Position numbers and translations under genes: made by a program. 15,513 nt of DNA from NCBI GenBank assembly GCA_034434335.1, contig DAOTZS010000218.1, forward strand, positions 1-15,513, given 5' to 3'. Shown here one piece after another: positions 12,664 through 15,513 of this stretch (positions are counted from its first letter, which is position 1; each line of letters starts with the position of its first letter). Below the pieces are notes generated by a model. The model was given only the letters and a program-made list of their open reading frames with translations. It was not told the DNA's origin and ran no database searches. The stretch comes from DAOTZS01 sp034434335 (GTDB taxonomy: Bacteria; Chloroflexota; Anaerolineae; CG2-30-64-16).

Positions 12664-13470
12664 TTAATCTGGCCCGGCCGCGTGACTTATGCTCACAACA
12701 TCCCCGGCCCAGATTGTGCGCAGGATACCCTCCTCCGTGCGCAACAGCAGTCCACCTTCGGGGGTGATCCCCACAGCCAAGCCCTCTATGCACTCCTCGG
12801 GCAGCATGGCTGCCACCTTCTGCCCCAATGTCTCCAGGCGGTCCGCCCAGGCCCGGTGAAGGGACTGGCCGGCCAGCAGGCGCTCATACCAGCCCTCACA
12901 GCGCGCCATGATCGCCGCCAGCAGGGGCAACCGGTCTACCGGGTGGCCGAGGGCTATCTGGAGGCTGGTAGCCGAACCAGCCAGCCTGGTCGGGGCCCCG
13001 GGCCAATCAAAACTCACGTTGACATTCAAGCCCAGCCCCAGCACGGCGTACTCCAGCCGCTGGCCACTTATGCCCAGCTCGGCCAGCATGCCGCCCAGCT
13101 TGCGGCCCGCGTAGACGATATCGTTTGGCCACTTCAGGCCGGCGCGCAGCCCGGTCGCCTGTTCAATCCCCTCCACTGCTCCCAGCCCCAGGCACATGGT
13201 CAGTTGTCCGGCCCGCTCCAGCGGTATGAGAGGCCGCAGCAAGAGCGAAAACCAGAGGCCGCCCGGGGGTGACCACCAGGCCCGCCCCTGGCGGCCCCGG
13301 CCAGCGGTCTGCTCATCGGCCACCACCAACAGCCCCTCGGCAGCGCCGGCGCGGGCCTGCTCGTGAACCAGGTCGTTGGTGGAGGCCACACAAGGGTAAA
13401 ACAGGCTCGGCCGGCCCAGTCGTCGCGTGGTAAGAGCGCGGCTGATGATGTCTGAAGAGAGCGTCTCCAC
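12664..13470 (-). CDS. birA: Biotin--[acetyl-CoA-carboxylase] ligase, monofunctional
   Basis: BirA activates biotin with ATP and attaches it to the biotin carrier domain of acyl-CoA carboxylases. From GTG 13470 the product is 268 aa. The catalytic domain shows STND (30-33), the biotinyl-adenylate loop GRGRQGRAW (57-65), PPGGLWFSLLLRP, LKWPNDIVYAGRKLGGML and LGLGLNVNV. A small C-terminal SH3-like domain ends near WAGDVVSI. There is no N-terminal helix-turn-helix, so it should not act as a repressor. I chose GTG 13470 because GGGGG sits about 5 nt upstream and the family's fold begins just after it; the frame is open to 13596, but that part lies upstream of a good promoter. The stop is 2 bp from MITE copy B. 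It is transcribed divergently from the transketolase gene. Confidence 0.93.
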   Translation of the reverse strand: METLSSDIISRALTTRRLGRPSLFYPCVASTNDLVHEQARAGAAEGLLVVADEQTAGRGRQGRAWWSPPGGLWFSLLLRPLIPLERAGQLTMCLGLGAVEGIEQATGLRAGLKWPNDIVYAGRKLGGMLAELGISGQRLEYAVLGLGLNVNVSFDWPGAPTRLAGSATSLQIALGHPVDRLPLLAAIMARCEGWYERLLAGQSLHRAWADRLETLGQKVAAMLPEECIEGLAVGITPEGGLLLRTEEGILRTIWAGDVVSISHAAGPD

Positions 13471-13498
13471 CTTTACCCCCGTGACAGGTGTTGGGCAG

Positions 13499-13528
13499 AG
13501 TATACACTCAACCCCACACAGTTGCCAA
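13499..13528 (-). promoter_or_regulatory. birA promoter
   Basis: On the minus strand, TTGGCA (13528-13523) and TATACT (13504-13499) are 18 bp apart. Initiation would fall near 13492, about 20 nt before the GTG at 13470. This excludes the longer open frame that starts at 13596. Confidence 0.65.
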
Positions 13529-13556
13529 GCTGGCTTGGGAGAAGTCGGCTGTTTCT

Positions 13557-13585
13557 TTGACTCCCCTCTGGCTTTCTGGTACACT
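13557..13585 (+). promoter_or_regulatory. Transketolase gene promoter
   Basis: TTGACT (13557-13562) and TACACT (13580-13585) are separated by exactly 17 bp. Initiation near 13592 leaves an untranslated leader of about 94 nt. The -10 hexamer is identical to that of the cysK promoter. The divergent birA -35 box is 28 bp to the left. Confidence 0.75.
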
Positions 13586-13617
13586 CGAATAAACAAGCTG
13601 ATATTGCACGATGGCTC

Positions 13618-13658
13618 CCTGACGCCTGATGGACCAGGAAGGATGGGATGCCGTCAGG
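13618..13658 (+). promoter_or_regulatory. Hairpin in the transketolase leader
   Basis: CCTGACG (13618-13624) and CGTCAGG (13652-13658) are perfectly complementary, with a possible inner GGACC/GGTCC alternative. The hairpin lies between the promoter and the ribosome binding site. No T-run follows. A regulatory role is only a possibility. Confidence 0.3.
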
Positions 13659-13685
13659 TCCTGAATTTACGGAGAGGAGTTTTTC

Positions 13686-15513
13686 ATGGCACCATCGTCA
13701 GAGCCCGCTCTCTCGCATCTCCCATATGATGATCTGGATCAACTGGCCGCCAACGTCATCCGCGGCCTGGCTATGGACGGTGTCCAGCAGGCCAATTCAG
13801 GACACCCTGGCATGCCCATGGGCATGGCCAGCGTTGCCCATGTCCTGTGGACCCGGTTTCTGCGCCACAACCCGGCCGATCCCAAGTGGTTCAACCGCGA
13901 CCGCTTTGTGCTGTCCGCTGGCCATGGCTCCATGCTGATCTACAGCCTGCTTCATCTGGCCGGCTACGACCTGCCCATGGAGCAGCTCAAACGGTTCCGC
14001 CAGCTCGGCAGCATCACGGCTGGCCACCCCGAGTACGGCCTGACTCCAGGTGTCGAGACTACGACGGGCCCTTTGGGCCAGGGTTTCGCCACGGGAGTGG
14101 GCATGGCGCTGGCCGAAGCCGTCCTGGCTGCTCACTTCAACCGGCCCGGTTATCCTATCGTTGACCACTACACCTACGCCATCGTCAGCGACGGCGACCT
14201 GGAAGAGGGCATCAGCCACGAGGCCGCCTCCCTGGCCGGCCACCTGCGTTTGGGCAAGCTGATCTACCTCTACGACGACAACGGCATCAGCATAGATGGC
14301 CCCACCTCCCTCTCTTTTAGCGAGAACGTGCCGTTGCGCTTCCAGGCCTACGGCTGGCACGTGCAGACGGTGGACGCATACGACATGCCAGCCATCGACG
14401 CCGCGATCCGGCAGGCCCAGGCGGTAACTGATCGCCCTTCCCTGATCATCTGCAAATCCCACATTGCCTACGGCAGTCCCAACAAGCAAGACAGTGCCGA
14501 GGCGCATGGCGCGCCCCTGGGCGAGGAGGAAGTGAGGTTGACGAAGCAGGCCCTGGGCCTGCCGGTTGATGAGACCTTCTGGGTGCCCGAGGCGGTGCTC
14601 CAGCGCTACCGCACTGCCCTGACCGTGGGCGCCGAGCGGCAGGCGGCCTGGAACGCGCTTTGCGAACGCTGGGCTGCCGATTACCCCGAGCTGGCAGCTA
14701 CCTTCCGCCAGGCAGTGGCCGGCGAACTGCCGGAGGGGTGGGACGCCGACCTGCCGGCCTGGAAGCCGGGCGACAAGGTGGCTACCCGTGCCGCCTCGGG
14801 CAAAGTGCTGGATGCCATTGCCCCGCGCCTCCCCACCCTGATCGGCGGCTCGGCTGACCTGACCCCCTCTAACAACACCCGCCCCAAGGGCGCGGTGAGC
14901 ATCGCGCCCGGCGACTTCCGTGGCCGCTACATCCACTTTGGGGTGCGAGAACACACCATGGGCGCTATCCTCAATGGCCTGGCCCTGCACGGCGGCCTCT
15001 TCCCCTACGGAGGCACCTTCCTGGTGTTCTCCGACTACATGCGGCCAGCGGTGCGGCTGGCCGCCATGATGCGCGTGCCGGTGATCTTCGTCTGGACCCA
15101 CGACAGCGTGGGGGTGGGTGAAGATGGCCCCACGCACCAGCCGGTGGAACACATGGCCGCCCTGCGTGCCATCCCCAACCTGGTCGTCATCCGCCCGGCC
15201 GATGCCAACGAAACGGTGGCGGCCTGGCGCTATGCTCTCACCCATCGCGACCGGCCCGTCGCCCTGCTGCTCAGCCGCCAGAACCTGCCGGTCCTGGCGG
15301 GCACGGGTGATCCGGCCAATCTGGCCAGAGGCGCCTACATCCTGGCCGACGCGCCGAACGGCCAACCAGACGTGATCCTGATCGGCACCGGCTCGGATGT
15401 GGCGGTAGCGCTGGCGGCCCGCGCTCTGCTGGCCGAGAGGGGGGTTCAGGCGCGCGTGGTCAGCATGCCGAGTTGGGAGCTGTTCGAGGAACAGGACAAG
15501 ATATACCGTGAAG
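13686..15513 (+). CDS. tkt: Transketolase (3' end beyond the window)
   Basis: Transketolase is a cytosolic thiamine-diphosphate enzyme of the non-oxidative pentose phosphate pathway that moves two-carbon units between sugar phosphates. I translated 609 codons from ATG 13686 without a stop, so the gene continues past the right edge; about 50-70 residues should be missing. N-terminal landmarks are ANSGHPGMPMG and SAGHGSMLIYSLLHL, with TAGHPEYG and TTTGPLGQG after them. The thiamine-diphosphate/metal motif is SDGDLEEGISHEA followed by DDNGISIDG. The pyrimidine-binding domain has IHFGVREHTMGAILNGLALHGG, WTHDSVGVGEDGPTHQPVEHMAALR and LSRQNLP. The C-terminal domain begins with LIGTGSDVAVAL. GGAGAGGAG (13671-13679) precedes the ATG. 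The long opposite-strand frame at 13797-15365 is a shadow of this gene. Confidence 0.96.
   Translation, partial: MAPSSEPALSHLPYDDLDQLAANVIRGLAMDGVQQANSGHPGMPMGMASVAHVLWTRFLRHNPADPKWFNRDRFVLSAGHGSMLIYSLLHLAGYDLPMEQLKRFRQLGSITAGHPEYGLTPGVETTTGPLGQGFATGVGMALAEAVLAAHFNRPGYPIVDHYTYAIVSDGDLEEGISHEAASLAGHLRLGKLIYLYDDNGISIDGPTSLSFSENVPLRFQAYGWHVQTVDAYDMPAIDAAIRQAQAVTDRPSLIICKSHIAYGSPNKQDSAEAHGAPLGEEEVRLTKQALGLPVDETFWVPEAVLQRYRTALTVGAERQAAWNALCERWAADYPELAATFRQAVAGELPEGWDADLPAWKPGDKVATRAASGKVLDAIAPRLPTLIGGSADLTPSNNTRPKGAVSIAPGDFRGRYIHFGVREHTMGAILNGLALHGGLFPYGGTFLVFSDYMRPAVRLAAMMRVPVIFVWTHDSVGVGEDGPTHQPVEHMAALRAIPNLVVIRPADANETVAAWRYALTHRDRPVALLLSRQNLPVLAGTGDPANLARGAYILADAPNGQPDVILIGTGSDVAVALAARALLAERGVQARVVSMPSWELFEEQDKIYRE

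Noticed and set aside
13471..13596. N-terminal extension of BirA with a DNA-binding domain
   Set aside because: The extension is only about 42 residues, has no helix-turn-helix pattern, and overlaps a good birA promoter.
13797..15365. A 522-codon open frame on the minus strand
   Set aside because: It lies wholly within the transketolase gene on the opposite strand, shows no family motifs, and long antisense frames are expected at this GC content.

Overview
The window is GC-rich DNA (about 60-65% by eye) with dense, mostly operonic bacterial genes, GTG starts beside good Shine-Dalgarno sites, and a T-box leader in front of pheS. A T-box, compact serine acetyltransferase, monofunctional BirA, a Pro/Thr/Ser-rich membrane protein and many short GC-rich palindromic elements suggest a Chloroflexota-like bacterium. 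This placement is inference; no rRNA or other taxonomic marker is present.

Left, plus strand (1-6033): a tRNA-Phe T-box attenuator (specifier TTC, T-box, intrinsic terminator) precedes pheS and pheT. A beta-CASP metallo-beta-lactamase ribonuclease-like gene and a small degenerate receiver-domain gene follow with short gaps. A GC-rich palindromic element flanked by 13-bp direct repeats sits between the T-box terminator and the pheS ribosome binding site. A 171-bp imperfect palindrome separates this operon from the convergent cysE.

Middle, minus strand (9693 down to 6207): a membrane-anchored Mrr-like nuclease gene, a JAMM/MPN metallopeptidase gene resembling Mec+, then cysK and cysE. cysK has a promoter overlapping the stop of the JAMM gene and a leader of about 380 nt. 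The leader holds an intrinsic terminator, a perfect 10-bp competing antiterminator, and a 36-codon open frame with two cysteine codons placed in the arm of the preceding hairpin. This looks like ribosome-mediated cysteine attenuation and is the most interesting item here. A 221-bp MITE-like element with 9-bp target duplications split a formerly tight cysK-cysE junction and now supplies the cysK stop codon.

Right (9694-15513): a palindrome cluster; then on the minus strand a GT39-type membrane glycosyltransferase downstream of a Pro/Thr/Ser-rich two-helix membrane protein (a possible enzyme and substrate pair, transcribed from a promoter so close that the mRNA may be leaderless); a second copy of the MITE family; and birA. 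birA diverges from a transketolase gene that runs off the right edge without a stop. No tRNA, rRNA, CRISPR array or transposase gene was found.
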